From: Echinococcus granulosus
Lineage: Eukaryota > Platyhelminthes > Cestoda > Cyclophyllidea > Taeniidae
DNA: 64,000 nucleotides
Direction of reading: 5' to 3'
Assembly: GCF_000524195.1 (NCBI RefSeq)
Contig: NW_020170441.1
Span: forward strand, 167,920-231,919
The position numbers were made by a program, and so were the translations under genes. Shown in pieces: positions 37,301 through 49,400 of the stretch (within the stretch, counting starts at the first letter, position 1; each line of letters begins with the position of its first letter). Under the pieces are notes generated by a model. That model was not told the origin of the DNA. It saw nothing but the letters and a program-made list of their open reading frames with translations, and ran no database searches.

Positions 37301-40300
37301 GAAAAGGCCTTTGCAAATGCTTCCATCAGGCCAAGAGTAGTCTTGCCCAAGATCTTGTTGACATCAGTGCAAACTTTAGCGATGACAGTAAGCGGCTCCT
37401 GCATTTCATAACCACCCGCAATGAGAGGATTGCCCTTCAGCAATTCCTCTATTTGACTCAAGCCCTCCTTTCGCTCCTTCCAGTTCTTGCTTGAAAGGAG
37501 GGACAGCAATTCACCACTTAACCTTTCACTAAAACGAGAAAAACGTACTTTAGCATTCCTACACAGTCGATAGCTGTGAAGGTAAACCGTTGATAAGCGT
37601 TAGATGAGTACAATTTATTTCAATAATTTCACTTCAACCCTTTAAATGATCCTTTACGTTGTAAGTTCTACGGCTTACGAAGCCTCGACCAAAAAAACGA
37701 AGCCATTTTCCTTATGATACAAGAAGCTTATTCTACAGAAAAACAAGTACCCGCAAATTCAAGTGTTCAATAGTAGGCGATAAACACAAGGAACTGAAAT
37801 CACAGAAAAAAAATATATTGGAGTGCTATGGGAATGTGCAATCGAGCATTAGGTACAAAAGGGGATGAGGCACGATGAATAGGAGCAAAGTGAAAGGGGT
37901 TAAACTGAACGTGAGCCTGTATTGGTAAATGATCAAACGATCTGAAAGAAGTAAATCCTTAAAAATCCTCCACGTCAACAGAGGATCGTAAAGCGATATT
38001 GTTTTCGGTTAAAATGGACAAATCCTAAGACTAATACATGCAGTGCAATCATCTAAGAACCATTGATACCATGGGACGTCCATCATTCAACGAGGTGCTA
38101 CTGCAAACCCCTTACATTAACGCACGCACCTGATGTTAGTTCTGTCAACAAGCTCTTCATGTTCTGGGGATGCTTCAAGCTCTGCCCTGGCCTCCGCCTG
38201 GCCATCAGCTCCACCACTAGCAGGAGCAGAGCTCTTCTTGACCACTCGAAGACCACGTGTGGGAGCAGGAGGCTTGGAGTCGCTGAGTTTGGCCCACTCC
38301 TCCTCCATCAATGCGATAATTGCGGGCTTCTCGTCCGCAAGGAGGGTTCGCAGAGTCGCGCCCATGTACATGTAAAGTACGCCTGAGAGATGGATGCAGG
38401 ACTGACGAACATACATGTTGGTTGCGCTCAAACCTGTCTTCAGGAAGTCCACCGTTTGTTTTGCATTCAGTCTACACAGAGCATGCACGGTACATTCGCA
38501 TACATTGCCGATTGCACGTCAATTAATCAGTTTGAAGATTGAAGAGAGCTGGTGGAGTAGGGCTTACAATAAGTAAGGTTATTTCACCACAGATAACTAA
38601 TTCCACTTTCAGTATTTGCAAAATTTGTGAAAAGAGAATGTGCATCAAGGATAAATGGAGTATGCAAGGGTAAATTTTGCTAACCCATTTACGAATTCCA
38701 ATAATGGATTTTCACAGTGGCTGACTTCGAAATAGGAAAGCTCACAAACAGAAACCGAGCGTGGCATTGAGTTTCGGTTTAATTGGGAGTTTAACGGGTG
38801 TAAGTAATGTGTAGATGAATGTTATAGTTTGAAAAATGGTACAATATCAAACGACTATAGCGGGTTCAAAAACCTGCAGAGGTCTTACTTGAAACCAAAC
38901 TCCTTAATCGCACTAGAAAGCCAGTTGAGTGCTTCGATTTGATTCTTAGGGCTCTTTTGGTGGAAGGCTGCATTTAAGACCTGTGTGCCGACAATCTCGA
39001 AGGTTGTCGCCTCCGCAAGAGCCGTGAAGGCCTGCTTTACTGTCTCACCGACTTTGGAGTCGCCGACTTTTTCAATAAGTTCCGGCAACAAGAGGTCGAC
39101 CAATACCTCGCTGACAGGCTTCCTAGCCAACAAAATCTCCGTTATCACTTCCACCTTCATTCGCAGGACCTGTGTGCAGAAGCAATCTACGCTGGAGAAG
39201 TATATTTATCACATTTCAACATGACAGAATATGGGAAGTACAGAGACCTTATAATACATAAAAGGCAGAAAACAGCTTGAACCATTCTATGAAAACAACC
39301 CGTAGAAAAATCTCCTATTACAAAACCCGTTACAATCAAAATCAAGTGCTCCCAGTTACAATAAATAAATAAATTAAAGACTACGAGCCTCCGGAAACAA
39401 AAAGGTGGTTAGTTAAAATGTGCTGCATAAAAGCTCGAACAGAAAAGGTTCCCGACAGTAAGATGAATGAAATTACCTGAAAGTTATTATCTTTGAGACC
39501 TGGTTTGCGCATCATCAATCGACAAACAAGTTGACAGGAAAGTGACGAGTCCGCAGCAAGGATCTTCGCTTGAGTTACTTCCATGGCAGCAAGTCGCTCC
39601 TTCCACATAGCAGAAGCCAACTCGGTCAGCAGTGCCTCACCGAAAAATCTGGAAATCGACATATGAGGATAAGATGACATCCATTTAGAGGACTCCCACA
39701 GGAAACAAATCGGCGGTTGCAAGGTGTCGGCTGACAAACCACCGCCGGGCCACTAGATCATTAGCTTCAAATTAAGGTGATAGTGAATAAAAGGAGTAAT
39801 GGTTACTCAGTCAATTGTGGCTCAATAGAGTCATCGGCAATCAGCTGTTCCTTGGGCAGGTCGTTGCCACCGGCCAGAGGCTTCGACTTCGCTCCACCCG
39901 CAGCAGTCGTAGTCAGTTTGGCTGTGGCCACTGCTGTGGCTGCAGAAGCTGGCTTCCCCTTTACCACCTTGAATTGTGGTTTAGAGGTCCCAACAACACC
40001 ACTCCCTCCACCACCGCCTCCCGTCGTGCCAGCTATGATGGACAGTGAACTCAAAATCAAAGATAAGTACACTAACAGGAATAGAATTGGGAAGTGAACA
40101 GACAAGATTTACCCTCTTTCCTCTCTTCAACCGCTTTCTCATAAAATTCCTTGATTCGGCTTAATCGTATACTGTCTATGTCAGCAAGGAAGGGCATAAT
40201 ATTCTTCTCTGTGACGACAAACATGGCTGTGCCAAGAGCGGAAAAACTGGCTTCACGGACCTCCATGGTTGTATCGGTGGAGCATTTGATCAGCGGTCCA

Positions 40301-41874
40301 ATGAATGTCTTCAACAACTTTTTGTTTAGAGTTGTGACGGTCATGTTGGCGAAGGCACGGCCTACATAAAGACAAGTTTCAGCGCGCACGCTGGGAACTT
40401 TATTAGAGGTAGCTGCAATCACATCCTCTTGAACAGCATCCAAGGTGGTCTAAACAGGGGAAAATGGAATAGTAGCCCAGAATTGGTAAAATGAGACTTG
40501 AGGAACACGCACGTACGACTTTGAGAGCAGAATCAGCAGCACTCCGAATGGCACTGAGAATAGTCGGCTTTTTTTCTTTGAACTTCTCCAAGCAAACTTT
40601 GATGGTCTCGGAAGAATAGGGCTGGAAATCTTTTCGTAAACCATTAGCAATTTGAGTGACAATTTTGGCACATTGACCGACAAGTATGGCATTAGTGTCC
40701 TTTGCGATTACTTTTATGAGAGCTTTCATCAGTTCCCCGTAATCACCCGGTGCCAAACGAATAGTATCAGAGAGATTTTCGACTAGGCTTAGAGCTTCCT
40801 TACGATCCTGCCACTTTTTGGCTTCCTAACAAAGTACACATATATAAAAGCAAAGAATTACTATTTGCTCAAAGAAATCACTTGGTAATTTTGAGAGAAT
40901 ATTGATGGGATCAGCCAGTTCGTAGGAATCTAGCTCAGCATCGACGACGTCTTCACCGTCGTTAAAAGCAGGATTTTCTGTTGCCGCTGCATTATTGTTT
41001 TGCTGAGGCAAATCTTTCGGTTTCTGACTTTTCAAGTATCTAGTGGGCACTGGCTTTTGGCCAGAACACTTAGCGAACTCATTTTCAAGTTCTGTCAGCT
41101 AAAGTACTACATCACGGAAAAAAAGGAAGCATACCTGCACAGGTTTGAGACTAGACAACTGGATTTTGATCGGTGCTCCTACCCATCGAAACATTTCTAC
41201 GACTAACTCCTTGCTTTCGTTTCGAATATTTGGATCCCGGTCTTCCAACAACCTCAGAGTATCCTTTAGCATTAACTTAATGGAAATAATTTTTGGCCCG
41301 AAAAGCCTATTCATTGCGCATAAGTCAGGTCAATGAAAGAACATACGACAGGGCTGTCCGAAGAGTCTGGAGGCAACCCACCACAACTTTTGGTTGCTTA
41401 ACTGAAAGACCTTTGATTACTTCCTCAAGAACAACATCTGTTTTTTCCAGTTCAATGTAATAGAGAAGAATTTCTGCCCCCCTTTCTTTGGTTTTGGGAC
41501 GAGAGGCATTCATACATTTACTTACTATACCAGCACACACATCAGGGGCAGCACTACGAATGGACTAAGTTCAAAGTACATAAACATACCGAGGAGCGAT
41601 AGCTGCATTTTCTACAAACGCTAAGACCACATCAAGAGCTTTCTCTTGAGCAAATGCATTGCTATCAGTGACCATCTTCTTCAATAACCCAACATAGTCC
41701 CCAAACACATAGCTTTTTTCTGAAGACTGTGTTTGGAACAATTTGATAGCTTCATCGTAGCCCGCCATTCGCGCTTTCCATTGCTAGAAAAATAGGAACA
41801 CTTAGGAAGAAAATTGCCTTATGCTCGATTTTGTCAATCGTAGACAGCTTGACCCATTCGGAATCGTCAGACAT
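25353..41874 (-). CDS. CKAP5: XMAP215/CKAP5 (ch-TOG, Msps) microtubule polymerase, complete, 31 exons
   Basis: Exons, 5' to 3' on the minus strand: 41818-41874, 41590-41783, 41347-41553, 41135-41306, 40862-41098, 40517-40825, 40113-40449, 39807-40032, 39477-39648, 38889-39169, 38130-38471, 37274-37528, 36784-36928, 35363-35798, 34833-35038, 33793-34066, 33487-33723, 33114-33307, 32532-32653, 32213-32446, 30693-30841, 30461-30618, 30015-30202, 28480-28592, 28043-28227, 27513-27632, 27358-27435, 27082-27270, 26318-26401, 25678-25875, 25353-25508. The sum is 6255 nt and the product is 2084 residues (human CKAP5 is about 2030). It begins MSDDSEWVKL, as in the family. TOG domains lie near residues 1-210, 211-504, 581-845, 846-1090 and 1193-1427. 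The tubulin-contacting Trp is visible in TOG1-4 (W21, W294, W595, W861). Linkers are Gly/Ala-rich (exon 8), Lys/Ala-rich (exon 15) and Gln-rich (exon 20). A conserved helical C-terminal region follows. The protein adds tubulin at plus ends and supports spindle assembly. Identity and nearly every junction are well supported by phase. Confidence 0.95.
29618..29852 (+). mobile_element. Decayed mariner/Tc1-like transposase fragment (N-terminal helix-turn-helix region)
   Basis: This sits within the 1422-bp CKAP5 intron 23, antisense to that gene. One frame reads YRHFKDGRRSGGDYPQRG, with a stop where the family would have Trp just before it. The next frame then reads RMKHLILGNCYTISRKI followed by ASETSLSVETVKR, ending at TAG 29850. 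Together these resemble the DNA-binding N-terminal domain of mariner-family transposases (WF.FKDGR..., then a helix-turn-helix with I..IA...). At least one frameshift and one stop mark it as dead. I saw no catalytic DDD/E domain and no terminal inverted repeats. Confidence 0.5.
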
Positions 41875-43470
41875 CTCAGAAGTCGAATGACTGATTATTA
41901 ATGGCCCACCTCCAAAGGGCAAATCTGTAAAGTACTAAAATACCCGGTCTGCCGAAATTTGATTGGTTAATGTATGGATTTTGAAAAGTCATCGCAGTAA
42001 TTATTTGAAGTGCTTGACAAAAAAGGGTGCCTTTAATCATATTCTACATTGAATAAGACCAGCTACAATGCGAAATAGAAAAACAAGTGTGCTTTTATTT
42101 AACTACGCAATGATTTGCAAACATACTGAGCGTAACTCCCGAACGCCTGAGACTATTTACTTATAACTAGATAGCATAGTAATTAATTTTAAAAAAACTA
42201 TGTTACCCAGAGCCACATCCCTTAACGAAAAATGCAATGCAAAAAATATGTTGTTCCTGTACCTTTTAGGAACGATGTGGAGAGGAGAGTAGAGCCAAGT
42301 AATGAAGGACTGGCCAGACCCTCCAAGGCAAAGAGGAACTCGATCGTTCAACTTCCTTAGCTTACGTTACTTCTCAGTGGCTCTGTAGAATAAATATATT
42401 TTAATTAAATTGGCCCCTTTGTTCAAGGGTTGTGAGGGCCAAGGCGGAAAAATGAAAGAGTAATGCACTGCAGAAGCAATCTCCTACCTTCAAAAAAATG
42501 GCGCACATCAAAAACAACTTTGTTTTTTACTCACTAATGTTTATATGCAATTACCGAGGGTGAACGCGTCTATGTGTGGTATATGATCATTTGTAGGTGA
42601 CTTTATTCAAAAAGGCTGCATATTATAAAATCTGTGGTTTATTATATTTACAAGTTCATGGCACTTTGCAGCTGCCTCAGTTTGAACTTGAAAGAATGGA
42701 GTGTTAGCACGGACATGAATTTTCTTACAGAAGTGAGCGAAAAATAAAACTTCAACCTTTGAATCCGTTACACTTTTCAATTTTTTTGAAAACATCTCAA
42801 TTTAGATAATTTCGTCAATTAGAGATGACCTTGATTTATTCGCACAAACTGCACCGGGCTTGTCAAATATACATTGGTAATTGTATCTGTTATCGTGAAG
42901 GCGTGTGTGATCAGCGTAGGTACATATAATAATTTCTTTAAAAACCGTTGCGACAGCCTCCACAAGTTCTGTTGATTTTAAGGTTAGGTTCTACAATGTA
43001 AAGCCAAAACAACGTTTTTAAGTGTCTTTTTTTAAAGTTCAACTAATTGCCTATCAAGTACATTTGCCTTAACTAAGGCTGTTCATTCAATAAGTGCTTT
43101 ACCCATGACCTGAACAAAATCCGCTTGCGACGTTGTGATTTGATGTTTTTTGTCGCGTTTTTAACGTAGTGGTTTTACAATTATGTTTTTGGTGCATCAT
43201 TTTTGGGCCACCGATCTCCAATTTTGCTAGCAATCTTGCTTAAGAATATTAGTAACTGATATTTTAGTATTTAACGAAAATTACATGTAGCAAAAAGATC
43301 TACTTGAGCCAAAATATGTGACGTTTTAGTGTGAAATATAGTTGATGTTGCATATATGCTTTAATGTTTTGAGTTGTCAATTTTTTAACTGTTAACGTAC
43401 CTTTATAAGGTCTTGCTGAGACTTGCTTCCGGAATTCCGTTTTAATGTTATTTGCTTCTGAATATAGGCC
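41875..43470. other. Shared divergent promoter region CKAP5 / PLD
   Basis: About 1.6 kb separate the CKAP5 start (minus) from the PLD start (plus). It must hold both promoters. A CCAAT box lies next to CKAP5. The PLD ATG is preceded by a splice-acceptor-like TTCTGAATATAG three bases upstream, compatible with a 5' UTR intron or trans-splicing. No coding frame with family resemblance. Confidence 0.55.
41962..41969 (-). promoter_or_regulatory. CCAAT box upstream of CKAP5
   Basis: On the minus strand this reads TAACCAAT followed by CA, the preferred NF-Y context, about 88 bp before the CKAP5 ATG. It fits the proximal promoter of a cell-cycle gene. Inference from motif and position only. Confidence 0.4.
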
Positions 43471-46400
43471 ATGAGCAATAATTTTCAAGTAGATGAATTT
43501 CTCGCAGACTTTAATGTGGACGTCTTCCAAAGTGCTGATTTTAATAACGAAGACAGTAAAAACTCGGATACTGAGAGCGATTTTTCGAGTAAATTAAGTA
43601 CTGGGTTTAAATGATCGCAATTTTTAGATCATGATTTGCCTTTTCTCGGAGAAGGCGACATCTTTACAGTTGGGAATACTTTCCATCTCGGTGTGCCTGT
43701 TGAAGTGAATTTGATTCGGGCACACTTTCCTATAAATCTTTCGCAGGATTTTCACGCCACTGAACTAAGAAAACATGTGCGATCCACTGACGCTAGAAAT
43801 TTTCTACCTTTGCGGTGGGTGAAATGGTTGCTTAGACTAATCTACATTACATCATAGATATGAGATTCAGGTGCGTTACGGACCCTACAGCTGGAAAATA
43901 ATGCGGACGCAGGAGGAGCTGCGCGAGCTTAATCGAGCTATTTGGATTGCGTGGTCAGTGATTAAAGTAAAACGATTAAAGTAAAGTTTTTATAACTTCA
44001 GTAACATAATAAAATTATAGAAATAAGTTTAGGCGACCCAATACAGGTTGCATGCGAGAGCCAAGACCAAAAATTGATGAGGACGGTAAGGGGATTAATG
44101 TAAAGACCATATTTTTTGTTTTATAAAATTCGAAGGAAAAAGTAGAAGACTATTTGGAAACCGTGATTAATCATTGCGAGGTTCAACGTCTTGATTGTGT
44201 GGTAAGCGTTGTAGATTTTCTTTACTTCTAAATTTTGGCTGAGTAGCTGTGCTACCTCCATCTAAGACATGGCCACACTACTACTTACAATTTTAGGCTA
44301 TAGCCAAAAGACAGATTTACGATGCACCAAAATTAAAAAAAGGTACGAAATATTTAATGAACTAAACTTGACTAGCATCCTTTCCACCAATACTTGAAGG
44401 CGCGTTTGGTCGTTAATTACTATATTGTTTCACCAATGCTATGTAAAACACTATTGGAGCCCCAGATAATTTGAGAACACTTTTTGTAGTTGAGCGTAAT
44501 CGGTTTCATGAGAAGCACATTTTTTCGTCGAAAAAGTCTACTTTTAAGTTTTTTGTTTTCACAGGTGTGGAAGCGTCTAGTTTTGTGGACCTTTTGGAAA
44601 TGCTATTATCAGTAACAAGAATTTTCCTATTTTAGCTAAGCTTCTTTGAAATATCGCCTTTAACATTCTGCACCCAATTGGGAACATCGAAATTCAAAGA
44701 GGGTAAGATCCAGATACGGTCAAAAGGAAGGATTCCCTTAGCTATTAAGAGCGACAAGTTTTGGAAGAGAAGGTAGGCATGGAGGAACTACTTGCTATCG
44801 CATTTTCTCTTGCAAGTGCATTCTTTAAACATAGCGTTAAAAACCTTGAATTTCAGCTCAAAAGGTCCTACATTTAAAAGATTTTTGTAGTAGTAAGTCT
44901 GTTTCCATGCCAAAACTGATGACACCGTGGGAGCATGAGCATGTGGGCTTGAAAAGTGTGTAATGGTTTTGAGGGGTGGAGACAGCTGCCATCAGCCAAC
45001 CAGGATACCCAACGATATATGTGAGTGCCTTTGTAGTGTGGAAAGCACTCAAATAGTTACGCGCGTAGATAAAATCCACAGGTGACAGTTGGGAAGAGAT
45101 GAGAAAAAGTGATTTTAATCGTACTGACTAAAAGTATGAAGCTGAGTTCAGTGCCCATCTGAACCCCATGCCATTTTTGGACACATGTTACAAGCACGAC
45201 CCAAAAAAGCAAATGAAGCTGTTTGAAGCTTATATGAGTCAGCAAAACTCGCTTTCTCCACAATTTAAAAAATCTAGTCGCACTTATTTTAAAAAAAGAT
45301 AAAGATTGAATGACTTAATGTGGGATATAGGGGCCAAACCATGTAGCATATGTGTTCGTTCGAAATAAGCTATTACGCGGTGGTACTGCGCCTCATTTTC
45401 TACCACAGTGGTGCTATCAGTACACGATTTTATTTGCTGTTTTTGAAAGGGGCACTCAACAGCCTTTTTTACAAGGTAAAATAAAGCAACTCCTTCAAAT
45501 ATTTAAATATCCAGGTATCCTTTTCACTACTTATAGAAAAGCATTAACACTCGACTCGCAATGACTAAATACTACTAGTCGGTATTGACAACTTGTCATT
45601 GCCACTACTCAATGTCACTGAAAATAATCCTCAAATAATTCATCGCACGGTGAGCACATTCGTGGTTGGCATTTTACTGGTATCAGTTAGTTGGCTTTGG
45701 TTAACTCGATGTTTGACCACTCGGAGACACAGGGCGGCATGGTCTTCGAGGCATGCCTGCAACCTCTCAGCCATTCTCTATGCTAGGAATACATGTCCAG
45801 CTGTGCTACTGGGGTTTCTTACGACTGCAAGAAAGACTCGGGCAGCTACAGATCTTCATGGTTTACCCCAAAAAGATATCGTGTACATTAGTGGTCTTCA
45901 CGCAATGCTCTAATCTCAAATTTGAATCTTGACAAGTGGAGGGTTAACTGAGTGAATGAAACCGAATTTGCACAAATCCGTTTTACCTCCTACTTTCTGC
46001 GTTAAAGTATATTTCCGTTTCAAAAGGCAGATGAGACCCTGAAAGAAAATACGTCTTTAAATTCACCCTGAAGTTCAAGAGTTTTAATTATGATGCTTTT
46101 TAACCATAAGCTGAATTATTAAATAGGGAATCCAGGTGCATGCATTAAACTAGATGACATGGAAAGCCTTTTGAGTTTCTGAATTTACCCACTTTTACTA
46201 AAGGGCAAGTTGACTAAGGTTCCATTTCCACATAAACACTGATAATACAAACAAATAGAAATATAAAAATGTTTTTTTATAAAATACATATTTTAAATGC
46301 TCTTGAACTAAAGCTTGTACTTAGCCGTAATTCAATCAAGATTACCTATCCGCAAGCACTATACAATATTTCAATGCATCATACATGGTGTGAGGAAGTA

Positions 46401-49400
46401 GTTTTTCTTAGACAAGTTTGATTTCAAATGGAAAAGTTTTGTTTGAGTGAATTTGTAAAATATCTTTCAGATGGCTGATACTAAAGGACACCTATCTAGT
46501 GGTTCTGAAACCCCATAAGTCTGACGGGATAGAGGGGGTGGAGAATTGGAGTGCAGAAAAGGAGGAAGGCGCGAATGCGGAGGAAGAGGAACAAAGCAAG
46601 AAGAATCGGAGGAAAAAGGTCAAGAACTGCTCGGAGTCGATCCATTTGTGGGATAGTTATCATCGCTGGCGTTTCTGCAAAGTCATTTTGATGGATCATT
46701 ACTTCAAGCGAATGGTCATCAACGACAGCAACTTCGATCTCCTTCAAATATGTAACATGCACAGGTCAGCACTTTCCCCCAAGCCTCTACTCCCAATCCT
46801 GTTGAATTGCTTCTCAAGGCTTCAGATTTGTTAGCAATCGGCTTACACATTGTAGAGATCTAACGATACTTATAATGTTTAATTATTAACAATCAGCACT
46901 CTAAACAGAGCGCTGCTTCGGAGTGAATTGTTCACGAAGGACTTTACTACCACGGATATTTCTCACTATGCATGAAAATGTTCTACTTCTTTTGCACGTA
47001 CGCAGCAAAATTCAACCACATCGTTTCCACAGGTTCTGGAAAAGCTATCTTGCTTTAATCTACTACTGGCAGCTAGGCTTACGATTGCCTGCCCCAAGTA
47101 GAGTATGACCTACTTCGCCTAGCGTACCCATTTTAATATCAAATAACTGGCAACTATGTTTCAAACTTAGCAACTCGGGCAACCTTAAGTTGTCTTCGCG
47201 AAAAACTCGAGAAAGATGACTCTGTTATCGGTAACTAGAGGGGATGTATCACATTTGATTCCCAAATCTACATGAAATGACTATTAAGGGTGAATGCGGA
47301 GGTAAATATAAATGTCTGTTTCATGCACTTTGGAAATAGCCTCAATAGGAAATTAAACCACAATAATAGACTGGTGGCGCGTACAATACAAACAAAGTAA
47401 AAAAATTGGGGTTTTGAGTTGTAAGCCATTTATAGGTAAATTGCAGTTAGGGTTGTGATAGATTAAACATCCTAAACTCTTGTAGTCCCTTTGGATTACA
47501 GGAAGATGTCATGACAACTGGAGCTAGATGTTTAAGGGTTTTACAATTGCATAGAAATGAGTTGTAATTGGTCATGAGTGTTAAGCAGACCTTGGTAATG
47601 GGATTTTTTAAGAAAAATAAAGAAGCTTTTAATATGATCATCAATTTACAAATCACCAGCGGCATAGTTTCATGATAATTACAATCTGAAATCATGTCAG
47701 CAAGGTGGGATTGCTCTCACTTCCTCAGTATCGCTTTGCGCACCCGTAGCAAATTTGCCTTCATCCCGGCCAACTACGACACGGTGGCCTCCTGGGATGC
47801 GATGGTGAATCGGGTTCAATCCTCTCCTGAAGCAAGGGCCTACACCGTTGCCAATCCATTCGGATCTTTTGCTCCTGTTCGCATCGACGGTCAAATTATA
47901 ATGTATGTTTGTGGACCCAATCCCACAATCATCCCTCATTTCTTCTGAACACCCTACTCATTCATTTCGCATGATACAAAGGGCGGAGTGGCAACAAGTA
48001 AGTAGTTTTTCGTTTGTAGTGGCATTGATGGTGCCTCATACATGGCATCAGTGGCAGATGCAATGGAGGCAGCTTGTCAAGAGATCTTTATCGCTGACTG
48101 GTGGCTCTCTCCCGAAATCTACCTTAAACGACCCTACTCCGACGACTACTGGCGTCTGGATATTCTCCTTAAGCGGAAAGCCGTATGACAAAAATTTTTT
48201 TAATGATATTTAATTTAAGTTTCAGCACAATTTTTGCAATTTTATATTAAATTTCCTCAAATAATAAGGAATAAGAGATCTCTATTATCTTGAATGCTGA
48301 CATTTGTGATAGCTGGTAAGTATAATTGAGGCCATCATCAACGATGTGCTTGAAATTGCCGAAGTCTGTGTGCGTTCAAAGTGCAGTACAACTGTAATCG
48401 TGACACAAAGTCGTGAACCTGATTAAGAGAACAATGTCTGTCCCTGTCGCGTGACACCGCTACGTTGCTTGCGCCTGTCACCACCGCCCTACCTTATAAG
48501 AGTACTCATGTGTACTGTGACAGATCGAAAGATATTTATTTTAAGATATGCAATGGCAAAATACGTTGCTAGTCGGATGAATATTTGGCTAGCCTTATAA
48601 ATATACTTGGCTAAATTTAGGGATGCAATTGTAAGCGCATTTTACTACCCTCCCTGTGCTTAGGATTTGAACGATGGGTCTAATTGAAATCTCAGCTTGT
48701 GGTAATTTTTAGAATCAGTGCAGATCACAGCTTTCATGTTGAGCTGTTACGTCAAAGGCGCGACAGCAAAGTGAGTAGGAGTGATGTAATCGGCCCGTAA
48801 TGTGCCACATACGACTGCTGTGGCACCTCTTTTAAAGAAGGGAGGAGGGAGTAGTAACACCCTTAACAGGCGACACGATCATAGTTAAATGGTGGTAGAC
48901 TTTAGAGATACCGATCTGTTTGTTATTAAATAAAGTAAAAACATGAGTATTTTTATGAAATACAAGTCTCTACACTGTTCAGTAAATTATTTGTGTTCTT
49001 CCTTCTCACAACTTTTAACTTGAACTATAAAACTATTCAACGATAATCGGAGTTCATTTGATTACCTTGCAGTAGAAATCCTCATTCGGATTTTTGGATG
49101 ATATTACATCGTATCTGCAACCTTACTTTCCACCAACTTGGAATTTTGATCATTTGCTGAACATTAGGCATTAGTGTTTTGGATTACTAGCAATACTGAA
49201 TGATTTCATTATAGGAAGAGGGAGTCCGCATTTGCGTTCTGATTTACAATGAAGTAAAGTTCATCCTAAACATCAATAGCTACCACAGCATGAAGACGCT
49301 CACTTCCTTGCATAGGAACATTCATGTAAGTCAGTTGCATGCTTGTGCATGGGATTCATATTCGTTTTCAAGTTCCGATTATGATTAGTGAGTGCTATAA

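Noticed and set aside
44636..44772. Donor-like GTAAGA inside PLD exon 8 (near 44703)
   Set aside because: Read-through gives [14 protein letters not shown] and joins in phase to the PH exon at 46471, as the family requires.
44858..45263. Two overlapping minus-strand frames in PLD intron 8
   Set aside because: Neither resembles a known protein, and they do not join through plausible splice sites.
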